DNA of 64,000 bases from Spodoptera frugiperda (GCF_023101765.2 NC_064212.1:5084001-5148000); one strand, 5' to 3'. Positions 35,401 through 62,854 are shown, counted from the first letter of the stretch. Translations and numbers: made by a program. Notes: generated by a model not told the origin, from the sequence alone.

Positions 35401-36758
35401 CAGGAAAAACCATGGGAAAGGAAAACAGCTACGCGAGAATGGGATCTTGGAAAGAATGAAAAAGACAAGGACAATAAAGATAATAAATCAAAGCGCGAAG
35501 AACGGCCGGCTGATAAGAGAAGACATCGCTCCCAAGAGAAAAGCCCTGAGCCTGGTAATTGTTACTTTAAATTTGACTGTAGACCCAATTACAAAATTAA
35601 AGGTCTAACATCTAAGACTAGGAAGTGGTGCTCTTTAGTTTAGTAATGATGATATTGTTATTAGATACCACATATTCTTTTTATATGATATTGCTGTGTA
35701 AAATTAGCAATAATATATGTTTAGCAAATATGTATTTGAAAACTTATTAGTCTATAGAATTGTAGTAAATTAATTATTCACTTGTCAATCAGGCTAAAAT
35801 TAGTCATGGTAAATTAAATTGATTAATCTAACTATGTAATGGTATGTTGAATTTGCAACCATATCTAATTGAAATCACTTAAGATTTATACATTTGCATG
35901 CATGTCATTAATATAGTAACTAATTAAGATTGTATAACTTATACACAAATCTTAACTAGTTACAAAATTATACAATGCAATCACCACTTATAACATTTTT
36001 TTAATACTTCAGTAACTTAAGTATACATGGCAATGCATCAAGCTATGCGATATCAGTATAAATTGACTGTCGAATGTACCGAAAGATCATACAAAGCAAT
36101 ACCATGAATAACTGATTCTATATAGTTCATTGTATAATTATGTGTACATGTGTCTTGGTAGTTTAATGTACATAAATGGCAAATACAGTCTGTTATGTGA
36201 TAAGGTTATGTGACTGACTTGTTATTTTTATATTACAGCAAGGAAATTCAAGAAGAAAGAAGAAGAAGCACCCGCTAAACTGTTGGATGACCTATTTAGA
36301 AAGACTAAAACAACTCCATGCATATACTGGTTGCCGCTCTCAGCTGAAACGGTAAATTAAAGTAAAAACCATTTTTAACAAAATTATTATCTTGTTAAGT
36401 TTCTTTAAACTTTTCATTTTGACTTATTTTGGTTATTAAAATAGTACTGTTTGTTTATTATTTTACCATTTTGATGCATGCTTATCTAATGAGAACCAAT
36501 TAAAATGTCTAAGTACAAGTTTAATAAAGGATTTATTTGGTTTAAAAAGTTTATGAAACTTTACAGTCCTTGAGAGGAACTTTATTGTAATTTGGATGGT
36601 TATCCTGTGTTGGCTAACTTAATAGTTTTATTGTGCATATTACTAATTTGTTACTGTATGTTACGCAGATAGCAATAAAGGAAGAACAGCGGCGCCAGCA
36701 CATGGCAGAGCACGAACGAAGACTGCAGGAGCTGCGCCGAACGCACCGCCGTCACTAG
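32479..36758 (+). CDS. Acn: Acinus, RNA-binding component of the ASAP complex, 5 coding exons
   Basis: Exons 32479-34451, 34636-34843, 35404-35554, 36239-36351 and 36669-36758 join in phase to 844 residues. The first 600 residues are a long Lys/Glu/Ser-rich disordered region with basic RS-like stretches near the start (RRRKQSSSSENESAD) and four acidic EEKP repeats around 345-395. An RRM-like domain begins near residue 608 (QSCILYITNLVRPFTLPQLK, then NGFWIDRIKSKCFVEY) and crosses the first intron. The C-terminal RNPS1/SAP18-binding motif is at about 791-815 (AKLLDDLFRKTKTTPCIYWL and PLSAET). Acinus with RNPS1 and SAP18 forms the ASAP complex tied to the exon junction complex and splicing; that role follows from the family. 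An N-terminal SAP domain, present in longer vertebrate isoforms, is not evident. The protein ends in a basic, coiled segment (EEQRRQHMAEHERRLQEL). Confidence 0.93.
34990..35070. repeat. Two adjacent hairpins in Acinus intron 2
   Basis: AAAATCACCACATTTTG pairs with CAAAACATGGTGATTTT (two mismatches), followed at once by TAACAATGA ... TCATTGTTA. They could be a degraded short inverted-repeat element. Confidence 0.45.
35916..35963. repeat. 16-bp inverted repeat in Acinus intron 3
   Basis: GTAACTAATTAAGATT and AATCTTAACTAGTTAC pair with one mismatch around a 16-nt loop that itself contains GTATAACTTATAC. Confidence 0.55.
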
Positions 36759-37750
36759 CATGGTCCGTCTCATACACCCACTCCATCATTACCTACATCT
36801 TACTCACTCGCACCCTTACGTGACCTACATACACATAACACATGAATACGTACCCACGTGTACTGCCACTCACACACTTACACTTACACATAACAGTCGT
36901 ACATCACACATTCACACACAATTTCATAACTCATACTCATTCTAATATTTTTGTCGATAAGTCGACATTCCTTTTCAGGCACTATACTGTCTTCAGTGAC
37001 AGTAATTTAATTTTATGTTTATTTGAAGAATAATTTTGTTATATGATAGTCATATTACAATTTAGGTTTAAGGGCGACATATTCAAGATAATCTTGGCAG
37101 GATTTCTGGGACATGTACACTATGAATTGATTTTATACAAAATGTTATAGAAAGGCACGCTTGGAGGAAAGCCTATGATTTAATTCGTCGTCGGCGTAAT
37201 GCAGTCACTTGATCAAAACGAGCAGGGGACGTCCGCTGTGGGAAACAGATGCACTACGATTGACATCATTCCACTTGACATTGCGTCGATGTGCGCCTTT
37301 CGGCCAAGAATTGTACCGCTGGCCGATCGGTGGGTACTTGCGAAATTATCTGTATGTTGACAACGTCACTACAACCAACGGAATCAACTAAACAGACTCT
37401 TGCAGTACAAATTTGCTGTAGTCTGACAGATGGGAGCTATGGAGACCAATTTGATTATTTTGGTGAAAGTATCATGATTTTGAGTGAGAGAGCAGAGAAC
37501 AGGAATAATGAATTTTAAAACCAGAGGATCAGCTGATACACATACAATGAAGGAAATGAAATAAAAAATCTGAATTATGTTGAAACAACTTATTTGGAAG
37601 TGTAGCCAGCGCCTTGCATCGTCGGATAGATAGACAAGTAGCGCAAATTATTTTTGCGAGGTAGTCAGGTTATCGTCGTAATATTCATATGTTTTGTCTG
37701 AAGTATATTCGGTTCATTTGATGTTGAATAAAAGTTTCTGCATTAATTTT
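36759..37750 (+). other. Acinus 3' untranslated region
   Basis: Begins with a CA/TA-rich low-complexity stretch (about 36775-36940). Open frames here are short and unlike proteins. Poly(A) signals: AATAAAAAATC near 37560 and AATAAA at 37727-37732, the latter followed by a T-rich downstream element. Confidence 0.55.
37727..37732 (+). other. Poly(A) signal of Acinus
   Basis: AATAAA about 970 bp after the stop; GTGTTTTTTCTTT follows within 25 bp, a usual downstream element. Confidence 0.5.
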
Positions 37751-37984
37751 GTGTTTTTTCTTTACATACTTAATATTGCATTTATTACCTAATCTCTCCC
37801 TATGTAATATAAAGGTTTTTAAAATGAACACCATAGTAATCAAAAGTATCTAAACTAAAAGTGAAATTAAAATAAAAGTGTGGGTTCGATTCCTAAGTCA
37901 GGCAAAGTATTGAACACCTCGAATTTCAAAAGATCTGACTTGATTAATGACACTGCTTTTTTAAAACTGACACAAACAAACCGC

Positions 37985-38155
37985 TAGGGTTTTCTCCTGT
38001 GTCGTGGCTAGGTTTACAAACTTACAAGTTCACATACACCTGTCACCCAGACTCGAAACAATAATTTGTGGATCATATAGAGTTGCCCCGTGCGGGAATC
38101 GAACCCGCTACATTGCGCGGCAGTCAGTTACTCAGCTACCGCGCCAACCGTGCAG
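37985..38155 (-). mobile_element. tRNA-derived SINE, family B
   Basis: Minus orientation: CGGTTGGCGCGGTAGCTGAG head, CGGGTTCGATTCCCGCACGG B-box, GGGTGACAGGTGTATGTGAAC, and the CACGACACAGGAG end near 37997. Confidence 0.8.
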
Positions 38156-38849
38156 ATGTTTATAATTATGTTATTATACTCTACCGCACTACTCTAGTCA
38201 AGTAATGTAATGAGATTGGTCTTTGTTACCTAGGTACTTTATAATTAGGTATAATGGACAATGACTATTATATAAATAAACGATTATATAAAGAAACATG
38301 AACTACCGTACATGTTTCGATTATTTTGTATTACAATAATACAAAAAAGTGTGAATTTGAATATTTCTGTCCTCAAAGAGATTTTAATCACAAAATCAAG
38401 CATGATAATTGATTAGCTTATCAATATATTGCTTACATATGTACGTGTTTTACAATAAACACCAAGTAGGTACTCTAGGTATCTAGCAAATAATTTAAGC
38501 TAATCGACCTATTAAAACAATATCTTACAATTTCGGCCCGTAATCAGCGACTATCAGTAGATACTTTATCAAGAGGATAAGAATTATAATTTCGAATGAT
38601 AATCTTGAGCCAGTTGTGTTGGCGATTACAAACGCCAACCACTAAATTTAGGAGGAGCAGAATCCATAATGGTAAGTACATACTATTTTCTTTTTTAAAA
38701 ATCTCATCAAAATTAGAAGCACCTCAATCGATGAGCTCGCATGAAGAGATTGATCAATGTAGTCTAGATGAAAAGAAAGACGTATGGCAGAATCGTGTCA
38801 TTTGGCGTATTATCTCTACTTGCCCCAAATGTGAGACGGTCGTGCCAAT

Positions 38850-39165
38850 GATTTTTTTTTATGGAACTCGGTAAATGAACGGTTGTATCACCTGATGGTA
38901 AGCAATCGCCCCCGCTTATGGACATTTAAAACACCAGAGGCGTTATAAGTGAGTCACCTTGCTTTTTGGGGGTTAGGAATTAAAAGGTTGTTGGGGAATC
39001 GGGGATTGGGAAGATTGGGAAGGGGGGAATTGGGCCTCCGGTAACTTCACTCACATACGAAACACAATGCAAGCGTTGTTTCACGTTGGTTTTCGGTAAG
39101 GCTGTGGTATCACTCCGGTCGAGCCAGCCCATTCGTGCCGAAGCATGCATCTCCCACACTTAACA
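38850..39165 (+). repeat. Family D dispersed repeat, long copy
   Basis: Order of modules: CACCTGATGGTAAGCAATCG, GTTAGGAATTAAAAGG, GGGATTGGGAAGATTGGG, CCTCCGGTAACTTCACTCAC, CAATGCAAGCGTTGTTTCACG, GGTATCACTCCGGTCGAGCC, ending CCATTCGTGCCGAAGC. This copy defines the family best. Confidence 0.75.
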
Positions 39166-39624
39166 ATATGCATGTTGAATCTAAAATGCATCTTACTAGA
39201 AAAAAGCCCAGCCTACATTCTATAAGAGTTGGTTCAAGTGTGGCAGTAAAACGTTATTAAAGTTTGATATCAATCATTAATGTACATACAGATAGTTTTA
39301 GGATTACCTACGTTATCCGGTTTTACTACCTTCATAATATTATTGATGAAATATAAGATAAAATATCAGCTAAGTAGGTACCTACTTATAGGTATAAACT
39401 GAAGATCAGTAAAATAGTTTCAGAAAAAGCAAAATATGAATATATGATAACGGATCTGTCTACTTAACATAAGATATCAAACCATTTATCGTTTAATTAG
39501 GTACGTACTTAAGTAATCATTAGATACGTATGACTGAAAATGTGTTTTATTCCATATTCTGAAATATTCATATTATTTCAGAATGAACAAATTTTAGTAA
39601 AGTAAATTCCCAATCTTAATCTTA

Positions 39625-39735
39625 GGGGTAACTTGGGTGGCTTACCAGTAATCGGCGTCGCCAATGGCGGGCGGACTTGCTTACCAACAAGTGGTCTGTC
39701 TGCTCGTTTGCCGCCCTATTCCATAAATTAAAATA
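39625..39735 (-). repeat. Family D fragment
   Basis: Contains the end module with CCGCCCATTGGC-type text, TTGTTGGTAAGC and TTTATGGAATAGGGCGGC in the minus orientation. Confidence 0.4.
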
Positions 39736-39881
39736 ACCTCAGTTTCAACTTAAATTATGAATAGACGGACAAAGGGTTTAGTCATTTAGGTTTTGTACTC
39801 AAAATACAAAAACAGGACTAAGACTGCTGCCTAGGTAGTACCTATTATATATGTCCGCCTGTTTATCTTTCATCATCATCA

Positions 39882-39933
39882 TTCATCATCATTTTCAACT
39901 GTTAGAATATCACAGTTCGAAAATGATGATGAA
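39882..39933. repeat. 20-bp-stem hairpin upstream of the peptidase gene
   Basis: TTCATCATCATTTTCAACTG and CAGTTCGAAAATGATGATGAA pair with one extra base, separated by an 11-nt loop (TTAGAATATCA). Confidence 0.65.
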
Positions 39934-40110
39934 CTGATGTACCTAGGTAGATTTTAAGAGACCGTCCATACAGTCAACGTTACTTAGCATTTTTACAGAT
40001 AAAGTTATCTACATGCGAGTTCGAGTTGCACTTGACGGGGATTTATTTGTTGATGTTCAAAAGTGCATTTTAGCCGATTCAAAAATCGTTTTGTTTTTTT
40101 TTAACCGCCG

Positions 40111-40159
40111 CAGTTGTACATAAGCAACTTAATATTTTATAGTTGCTTATATACAACTG
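40111..40159. repeat. 19-bp-stem hairpin just upstream of the peptidase start
   Basis: CAGTTGTACATAAGCAACT and AGTTGCTTATATACAACTG pair with a single mismatch around the loop TAATATTTTAT. It ends 94 bp before the start codon, so it lies in the promoter or 5' leader. Confidence 0.7.
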
Positions 40160-40253
40160 GGGTATCAAGGGTTAATAAAGACTTAAATTATAGAATAGAG
40201 GTTGGAGAGTAGGAATAAGTAATGTTGACTTTGATTCCTCAAAGGCGCGGTTG

Positions 40254-56072
<15,819 letters not shown>

Positions 56073-56378
56073 TAGCATTTACTTATTTATTACCTAATAC
56101 GCTATTTATAGGACAACCTATAAAGGCGATTTTCGCGTGCAGTGCCGATTAAATTATGAAACTATGTTAACATGATATTAATGATATTTTTATTTCAAGC
56201 AAATATGTGTCACATAGATTTGTTTATAAGGTACATAATTATGTGTAAAGCAAATCATATTGTTGACATGTTATTTGGGGTTACCTAAGGGTATTTTAAT
56301 AGAAATGGATTGTAAAGATAATTGTATTTATACCTGTTAGTCGTTCAGTTACATGATAAGTTTTGTATTATAACAAAC

Positions 56379-56384
56379 AATAAA
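56379..56384 (+). other. Poly(A) signal of the peptidase gene
   Basis: AATAAA 307 bp after the stop, followed within 15 bp by TGTTTTCT. The 3' untranslated region (56073 to about 56400) is AT-rich and free of recognised repeats. Confidence 0.6.
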
Positions 56385-56471
56385 ATATGTTTTCTAACAA
56401 TGGACTTTAATTGATTTCTGAAGTTCTGAGTTATAAGGGATGATGACGGGATATGAAAATTAAAAATCTAT

Positions 56472-56726
56472 TTAGTCCGTCAGTTAGGTAATAAAAAAAC
56501 ATTAGACACGTATTTTTTTATTTTGTCACATAAGATAACAATACTTAGATAAAACGAATAAAAGTTTAGGGGTGGGAGCAAATACGTTATCTCTACATAT
56601 AAAACGTACTTAAAAATGACGTCATCCGATATTTCAAATCAATATATCTTCGAAAGTATTTGTTTCCGTCAGAAAATAAAAAATACGTGTCTAATGTTTT
56701 AAATAAATCTACAAGACGGACATTAA
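56472..56726. mobile_element. MITE, family G, copy 2
   Basis: TTAGTCCGTCAGTTAGGTAA and CATTAGACACG at the left; CGTGTCTAATG and CAAGACGGACATTAA at the right. It contains AGGGGTGGGAGCAAATACG and AATCAATATATCTTCGAAAG as in the copy at 13132-13400. It begins within 75 bp of the peptidase transcript end. Confidence 0.75.
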
Positions 56727-56884
56727 AATACAAATTAGTTATCTACCCTATTCTTCAGAAACTCTGGAAGTTGCAGAGGTAGCGGAGCGTAATATACTTC
56801 GTTCTATTTTTTGTCCTTTCACCAAGCGGCCCTTCGTGTCTGCTTAGCTTGCTTTGTGCAGCTGTTATACAAAAGAGGTATTTT

Positions 56885-57045
56885 TTAAGGGGGAAAATCA
56901 TCCAATGACTTCTCTCGCCTTGGGTGAGGCGAGAGGAAATGTCAGACTCTTATTGACTAAAAACCACCCCGTTCCTACTTCTGCTTTTCGAGCCGGAGCC
57001 TCGATAAACTCGCTAGGTAGTCCGCAGCTCCGGACGGAAGAGGCA
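56885..57045 (+). repeat. Family C dispersed repeat copy
   Basis: GGGGGAAAATCATCCAATGAC, GCGAGAGGAAATGTCAGACTC, AACCACCCCGTTCCTAC, CGAGCCGGAGCC, TAGGTAGTCCGCAGCTCCGG. Confidence 0.7.
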
Positions 57046-57468
57046 TAAAACACAGAGTGATGAACGATACTGTGTATAGTCGTCTGGTTAGCTCAGGTTA
57101 GCTCAGGTTATCGGTATAATAAAGCTAGCAGCTAGCATACATTACCATAATTATTTACTAGACGGAAGTTTGATGTTACCTAACTGCAGCAAAGCCTAGT
57201 TTTATTATAAAATTCGATAAATTATTTAAATTAAGTAAGTATACTAATACATACATATATGCATAACCTCACGCCTGTCTCCAATGGGTACGCAGAGGCT
57301 ATTGAACGCCAATTAAGTAAGTATGCAAATAAAAATGAAAGAATTTATCTATGGCAAAAAGCTAGTTCTATTCATGAATTTCGTTTTTCGAAAAATAACA
57401 GAGGCAATTTATTTTGTTTAATTTTATGAGATACACCCTTATTAGACTTAACATGATGCATTAGTTAA

Positions 57469-57530
57469 TGATGTTCGGCGCTCTGATTGGCCTACTCCAA
57501 TGGACCAACCAATCAGAGGGCCAAACACGG
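57469..57530. repeat. Palindromic CCAAT-containing repeat, family H, copy 2
   Basis: GTTCGGCGCTCTGATTGG and CCAATCAGAGGGCCAAAC form near-perfect arms around a short spacer, matching the layout at 8376-8452. Confidence 0.65.
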
Positions 57531-57889
57531 TAACATCTCGTTATACGTACTTATAAAAACCAACTCGTACTAAGTACCGCTCAGTAATGTAAACTTTTAA
57601 CTAAAAAACATTAACGTCTGTTCAAACTGGTTTGGCAATAATTGATCCAGATTTTATCAATAAATCCTGTTTCTTACGTCCGCATTGTTTCGAGTTTTTT
57701 TTAAAACATCATAGTCATTAATTTTGTTTCGACCCCAAACTGTCGTTTCTTTTTGCCGGTTTATTTCATTTCTTTGTTATTACTAGATACTTAATTAGCA
57801 CTTAGGTAAATACTAAGCTAGTTTTTCTTTGCCCGATGTTTCTTTTTAAAAAACCCAAATTGTGGTTTTTAAGCGTTGCACTAATTATT

Positions 57890-58070
57890 CTGGTTTTTAT
57901 GGCACAAGCCAGTAAAAGAGCAGGCGGATCACCTGATGGTAAGCATGGACACCCGAAACACCAGGAAACGAAACACAACGCAAGCGTTGTTTCACGTCGG
58001 TTTTCTGTGAGGCCGTGGTATCACTCCGGTCGAGCCAGACCATTCGTACTGAAGAATGACTCTTTCATAC
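57890..58070 (+). repeat. Family D dispersed repeat, deleted copy
   Basis: GATCACCTGATGGTAAGCATGG, ACCCGAAACACCAGG, AACGCAAGCGTTGTTTCACG, GGTATCACTCCGGTCGAGCC. The middle G-rich module is absent. A family B SINE in minus orientation follows. Confidence 0.65.
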
Positions 58071-58079
58071 TTAATCCAT

Positions 58080-58245
58080 ACTCCTGTTTGATGGTTGAGT
58101 TTACAACCATACAATTTCACATACACTTGACACCCAGACCCGAAACAACAATTTGTGGATAACACAAAATGTTGCTCCTTGTGGAAATCGAAACTGCTAC
58201 ACGTTGCACTGCAGCCAGTTGGGAGACCCCGCACCAACTGTACAT
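58080..58245 (-). mobile_element. tRNA-derived SINE, family B, diverged
   Basis: Minus orientation: GTTGGTGCGGGGTCTCCC head remnant, GTAGCAGTTTCGATTTCC, TTTTGTGTTATCCACAAATTG, GGGTCTGGGTGTCAAGTG, GTATGGTTGTAAAC. Confidence 0.65.
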
Positions 58246-58733
58246 TCAAACTTAGGTATCTACGATGAGTCACATAGGTAAGTAATTACCTAACAGGTAT
58301 TAGGTACATACACATACCTACCTATATCACATTTAAAAGAAAAAGAAATGGGGAAGTGTATAGTGCAGATACGTTACATAATATGACGTATAAAACCCAT
58401 GGCATTTGTTCACAAGGAAGACACCATAACAGCTCTATATAAAACATGATATAACAAAGAAATGTGCGTAGTAATTATAGTTTAAAAACCTTCTTAATAG
58501 AAGTTGTTTCTATAATAGACTTTAAACTTTATTACAAGACGATTAAGTTGAGAATAGTGTGAATATGTTGGTGTAGGTTGATCTGCTGTGTGCGTGCTTG
58601 TTGCACTATAAAGGTGTTATGCAAGAGCCCTCTTACCTCCTTTCACTTGTATGTGTTGCTCATCAATAGCATGTTTGAGGGACTTATTTGTATTATTATA
58701 CTACTTACTGCCTAGTCGGTTAAGTGATCATAA

Positions 58734-58959
58734 AGGTAAGTGTCCATAGGCCCGCATCTTACGCATCGCACGCAACGGATTTTAGTTTGTCTTGTATAGA
58801 AACTCATACAACTGCGTCCACTGATCCGCATCGTACGGACCGCATCATCAGCAATGCCACGTGCGATGCGTACCAATGACGTCATACGGAATGCGTACAA
58901 TGGGTGCGATGCGTACGATGGATGCGATGCGTTTGATGCGGGCCTGTGAACGCTTACCT
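58734..58959. mobile_element. 226-bp PIF/Harbinger-like MITE
   Basis: Ends AGGTAAGTGTCCATAGGCCC and (inverted) AGGTAAGCGTTCACAGGCCC, continuing GCATC on both sides. Flanked by TAA at 58731-58733 and 58960-58962, the 3-bp target size of PIF/Harbinger. The inside is a run of ATGCG/CGCAT-rich sequence (GATGCGTACGATGGATGCG). It interrupts a family A SINE head (GTCGGTTAAGTGATCA | GTGCGACTGC). Confidence 0.82.
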
Positions 58960-59110
58960 TAAGTGCGACTGCTATGTAAAGTAGTTTGTTGATTCTAATA
59001 GTAGATAGGTATACTTTTACCACAGGCACCTAATACAGACAGCTACCAAACCACCAAAGATTTTAATAAAGAATTTTCTTCACGTGACTGTAAACCTTGT
59101 TAAGGATTTT

Positions 59111-59403
59111 CCACCAGAGATGTGCTATGTAGCTATGCTACAAAGATGCAATAGCTAAGCTGTGAAACTATGCGACCGTTTCCACTAATACTAAGCTATG
59201 TAGCTATGAGGAAGATGCGCAGGTCGAGTATGCGATGTATTGATAGTAGGGAAGCCATTCGTAGCACGCATCTTTGCATATGTATAAAAACATAGCTTAG
59301 CTGAGCCCGTTTCCATCAGTGCTAACCTATGTGTACCAATGAATATGATTGTAGGAATCCAAACGCATCCACAGCAACGTAGCATAGCACAACTTTTGGT
59401 GAA
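59111..59403. mobile_element. Possible MITE with CACCAGAGATGTGC-type ends
   Basis: Left TTTCCACCAGAGATGTGCTA and right AGCATAGCACAACTTTTGGTGAAA pair imperfectly as inverted ends. The inside has several GCTATGTAGCTATG repeats. TTTTCCACCAAAGATG occurs again just after the right end, and no target duplication is clear. Confidence 0.5.
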
Positions 59404-60004
59404 ATGCTTTTCCACCAAAGATGACCAGAGATTTTCCTAAACCTTGTTTATATTTGCACGTATGCAGATTGCGATCACAGTCAACGAAACCATTTGATTC
59501 TCGATTCTAAATAAGATTTTAGGTAGGTACTGGTTTTATATTGAGCTTTTATTCTAACAATCAGAATCTAAAAACGAAAGACTGAAATCCCAGGATTACC
59601 TGTGTTTAGTAAGGAACCTAACAAAAGTGGACGTAGTTGTATTTTCCCGAAGTATCAAGGTAGATGAGTTGTTATTATTCAGAGTTGGTACCTGAAGTGG
59701 CTGCAGTACTCATTTTATGATTTGCAGTAAAGCCAAAACCGAGTAAAGGATTTGAATTTGATTTTAGGATTAGGCAACGTGATTACGATTTTAGAAGGAA
59801 AGAGACTTTATAAATTCTATTTTGTTTATGGTATAAGGTGGTTTACGAGCAGACGGTACCTATGCAATCGACGACGCCCATGGATACCCGAAACTTACCA
59901 GACGGGATATTTAAGTACCATGTTTATTTTTGTCATAATAGTTAACGTGATTAGGTATTGTGATCTGAGAAGGAAAGTGCCTTTTTATATATATAGTTTT
60001 TATG

Positions 60005-60195
60005 GTATAAGCCGGTAAACAAGTGGACGGATCACTTGATGGTAAGTTAGAGATTAGAGAGAAGTAAGATTAAGGAGGTCCTCCGGCAATTTCATTTACA
60101 CAATGAAACACAATGCAAGTGTTGTTTTACGTCAGTTTTCGGTGAGGCCGTGGTATTACTCCGGCCGAGTCGCCCTTTCGTGCCAAAGGCTTCGT
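60005..60195 (+). repeat. Family D dispersed repeat copy
   Basis: GTGGACGGATCACTTGATGG, TCCTCCGGCAATTTCATTTAC, ACACAATGCAAGTGTTG, GGTGAGGCCGTGGTATTACTCC, CCTTTCGTGCC. Confidence 0.6.
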
Positions 60196-60534
60196 ATTGT
60201 AAGCAGATATGAACCATCTCAAATTCTGTGTGGTAGTTGGTTTACTACATTAGATTTGCCAGCAAATTGCACGGGACTCATAACAATAAGTATCTAATGC
60301 AAAGTGGGTGTTACGTTTAAACGTGGCTCTTCCTATATCGGGGGATAAAGTGAAGATGTAAAGTTATGTAAATAGCTTCTTTGAAAACAAACGGTGTGCA
60401 GCGAACATCGAAAATACTAATTGCGCAGCACTCTTAGCGTGCATTTAAGTACACATTTCCTATTTCACCCGCGCCTGGTGATCAACCTCTAACAAACACC
60501 AGTTTCATAAATGTAGTACTAACTTCAAACCTTC

Positions 60535-60670
60535 AGAGCATACTCCTTTTTAATAGGCCGGCAATGCACCTGTGACTACGCTAGTGTTGCGGGTGTCCAT
60601 GGGAGGCGCTGATCAGTTACCATCAGGTGACTCCGTTGCTCGTACTCGCCACCTATTCCTTAAAAAAATT
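60535..60670 (-). repeat. Family D fragment
   Basis: Contains GGCCGGCAATGCACCTGTG, GTGTTGCGGGTGTCCATGGG and GTTACCATCAGGTGACTCCG. Confidence 0.6.
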
Positions 60671-60746
60671 TGAAATTGTAAAGTAACTTGAGAAAATAAA
60701 TAAGTTTTATTACCTATTATTTTTTATTGTTACTTGTGCAACGTCA

Positions 60747-61019
60747 ACGTCACGCCTTTTATCAACGAAGGGGTAGGCTGAGGCATTACGTCGCGTAATG
60801 CCGCTGTCCAATTTACACCCACTTTTCACCATAAGTCCCATGTAATAGGGGGTGAGCCTATTGCCATATTATATTGGGCACAATTCCAGACTCCGTGCTA
60901 CCACTGAGAAATAAAAAAAAAAAACGAAAAATGCCGAGTAATACTTTGTCCGACCCGCAAGTTAGACACGAGACCTCTTGTACGGCAGTCACACTTGCGA
61001 CCACTCGACCAACGAGGCA
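60747..61019 (-). mobile_element. tRNA-derived SINE, family A
   Basis: Minus orientation: CGTGCCTCGTTGGTCGAGTGG, AAGTGTGACTGCCGTAC, GGCAATAGGCTCACCCCC, GTGGGTGTAAATTGG, ending CCCCTTCGTTGATAAAAGGCGTGACG. The B-box is degraded (GTCTAACTTGCGGGTCGG). Confidence 0.8.
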
Positions 61020-62159
61020 CGTCTTTTTAATTGTGTTATTATTATATTGGTATTGAACAATATATCTATTAACTCCTAAGTTTATGCTGGTCGTATTTTG
61101 TACCGCTATTTCTATACGAAGTCATTATAAGCGTTAACTGTGCGTGTGATTGAACAACGTTTATATTTCATGAAATTTTGTAAGCAGTTGTTCTTTAGCC
61201 GAGCTATTGTTTGTCGATATGCATAATTTAATTTGCAGTTGAATTCATTTTTCTTTTTATAACCTTCTAAATAATATTTTATACTATTTATGGCTATCAT
61301 TGAAGTCTACAGTTGGTCTGTAAGTAAGTATCTAAGTGTCCTTATCTCAGTCTCGTTTTATATAATTTTTTTTTTATTTCATTAATTTTATGCTTCTCTA
61401 GTATTGTAGTAGCCATGTTGTGCAAATCTCAGGCTTAAATTGTAGATCAGTTCAGGTATTTTAATTTAAAATAGTGCCTTTTGTGTCGTTAATGCGTTCT
61501 TAGGAAGATTTAGGGAACAGTGAGTAAAGTTCCCTAAGAAAAGGAGGATCCTCCGACCAGGCGAGGTGATCATGCCTAGCGGGCTTTCTGCCCGACTGTT
61601 GTTCGTTGGGATTTTCTATCCATGTTTATTCGCATGTAAACTTCATATGTGCGATGTAGGATTTTATGACGTCATCGTCATCTATTGATTGGTCGTCAAT
61701 AGTCTATGTGTGAGTTCTGGCATGTGTCGATCGTTACAAAGATGTATGAAAAGTTTTTTTGAAGGTTCATTGACCCGATACCAATCATTGTCATATCTTT
61801 GGGCACACCAGACGCACTTATGACTAGTTCAAAAAGGCAGTCTGACAAGATCTAGGTAAGTTAAGAGTACTGTCGTAGAATATTCTACTTACAAACGTTT
61901 TGCTTACATCCGTGTACCGTTTAGTGTTCCCAATTCTGTAGTTAAATGAGAAAGTATATGCATATTATTGTTAATATGTTATTGTATAGTGTGACCATAA
62001 CTCATAGTCACCAATCTCGGTCAAATAGATGCTTAAACAGTTTCGTTAATTGCAAATTGTGTGTTATGTATGGGAAATATTTTAATTTTTAGATACTTGT
62101 AAGATGGATTGGTTGTCTACCTCTAGTTTTAGGTAAATAACATCTATACTATAACATAA

Positions 62160-62250
62160 ATCGAGAAAAGCAGGAGTAGGAATGAAGTGGTATTTTGTCA
62201 GTAAGAGTCTGACACTGCCTCTCACCTCACCGACGTGGGAGAAGCGTCAT
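62160..62250 (-). repeat. Family C fragment
   Basis: GAGAAAAGCAGGAGTAGGAATG, AGTAAGAGTCTGACACTGCC, TCTCACCTCACC, GGGAGAAGCGTCAT. Confidence 0.6.
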
Positions 62251-62279
62251 AGTCATCACAGTAGCCAACGAATGGTTAA

Positions 62280-62425
62280 TCCTACTAATATTATAAATGT
62301 GAAAGTTTGTATGTTTGTTTATTATTCCTTCATGTCAAAACAGCTGAAGGGATCGAAATGAAATTTGGAACAGGGGTAGATTATAGTCTGGAATAACACA
62401 TAGTGTAAAGCCGCTGGCAGAACCC
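62280..62425 (+). repeat. Non-LTR-like fragment
   Basis: TACTAATATTATAAATGTGAAAG, TGTTTGTTTATTATTCC, CAAAACAGCTGAAGGGATCG, AATTTGGAACAGGGGTAG. Confidence 0.55.
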
Positions 62426-62854
62426 TAGTGTTATACTAAATTTATCTTCATTTTGTGACTATGTATGAAGTATGCAATACTATCTATATATTACTGAAAA
62501 TGTAGGAACTAGGGATGTCAGTCGTGACCTTCAAACAGTCCAAAGTAGAGTTAGAGAACATCAAGGATATAAAAATATTATATTTAACAATAACTCCCAA
62601 GTCATGGCTATTATTCCACGTACAATATTTACATTACATTCAGAATGCGTAAATAATTCAAATTAAATATAACTAATTTATTTTATTTCAAACCTAGGCT
62701 GTAGTTCGAGCATGAACACAATTTACTTAAAAACAATGAAACTAAATTAAAATATTATTTATAGATATGTGTGTGTGAATTCTTTCCTTCTATTAAACTA
62801 TGTGACTTCTAGGTTCAGTCTTACCTAATAGTGAAAGCTGCGGACTACTTACGA

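Noticed and set aside
36760..37518. Short open frames after the Acinus stop
   Set aside because: They lie in the presumed 3' untranslated region, one across a CA-rich low-complexity tract, without recognisable protein features.
57836..58162. 108-codon frame with an N-terminal hydrophobic stretch resembling a signal peptide
   Set aside because: Its second half is translated family D and family B repeat sequence; the hydrophobic stretch is T-rich flank.
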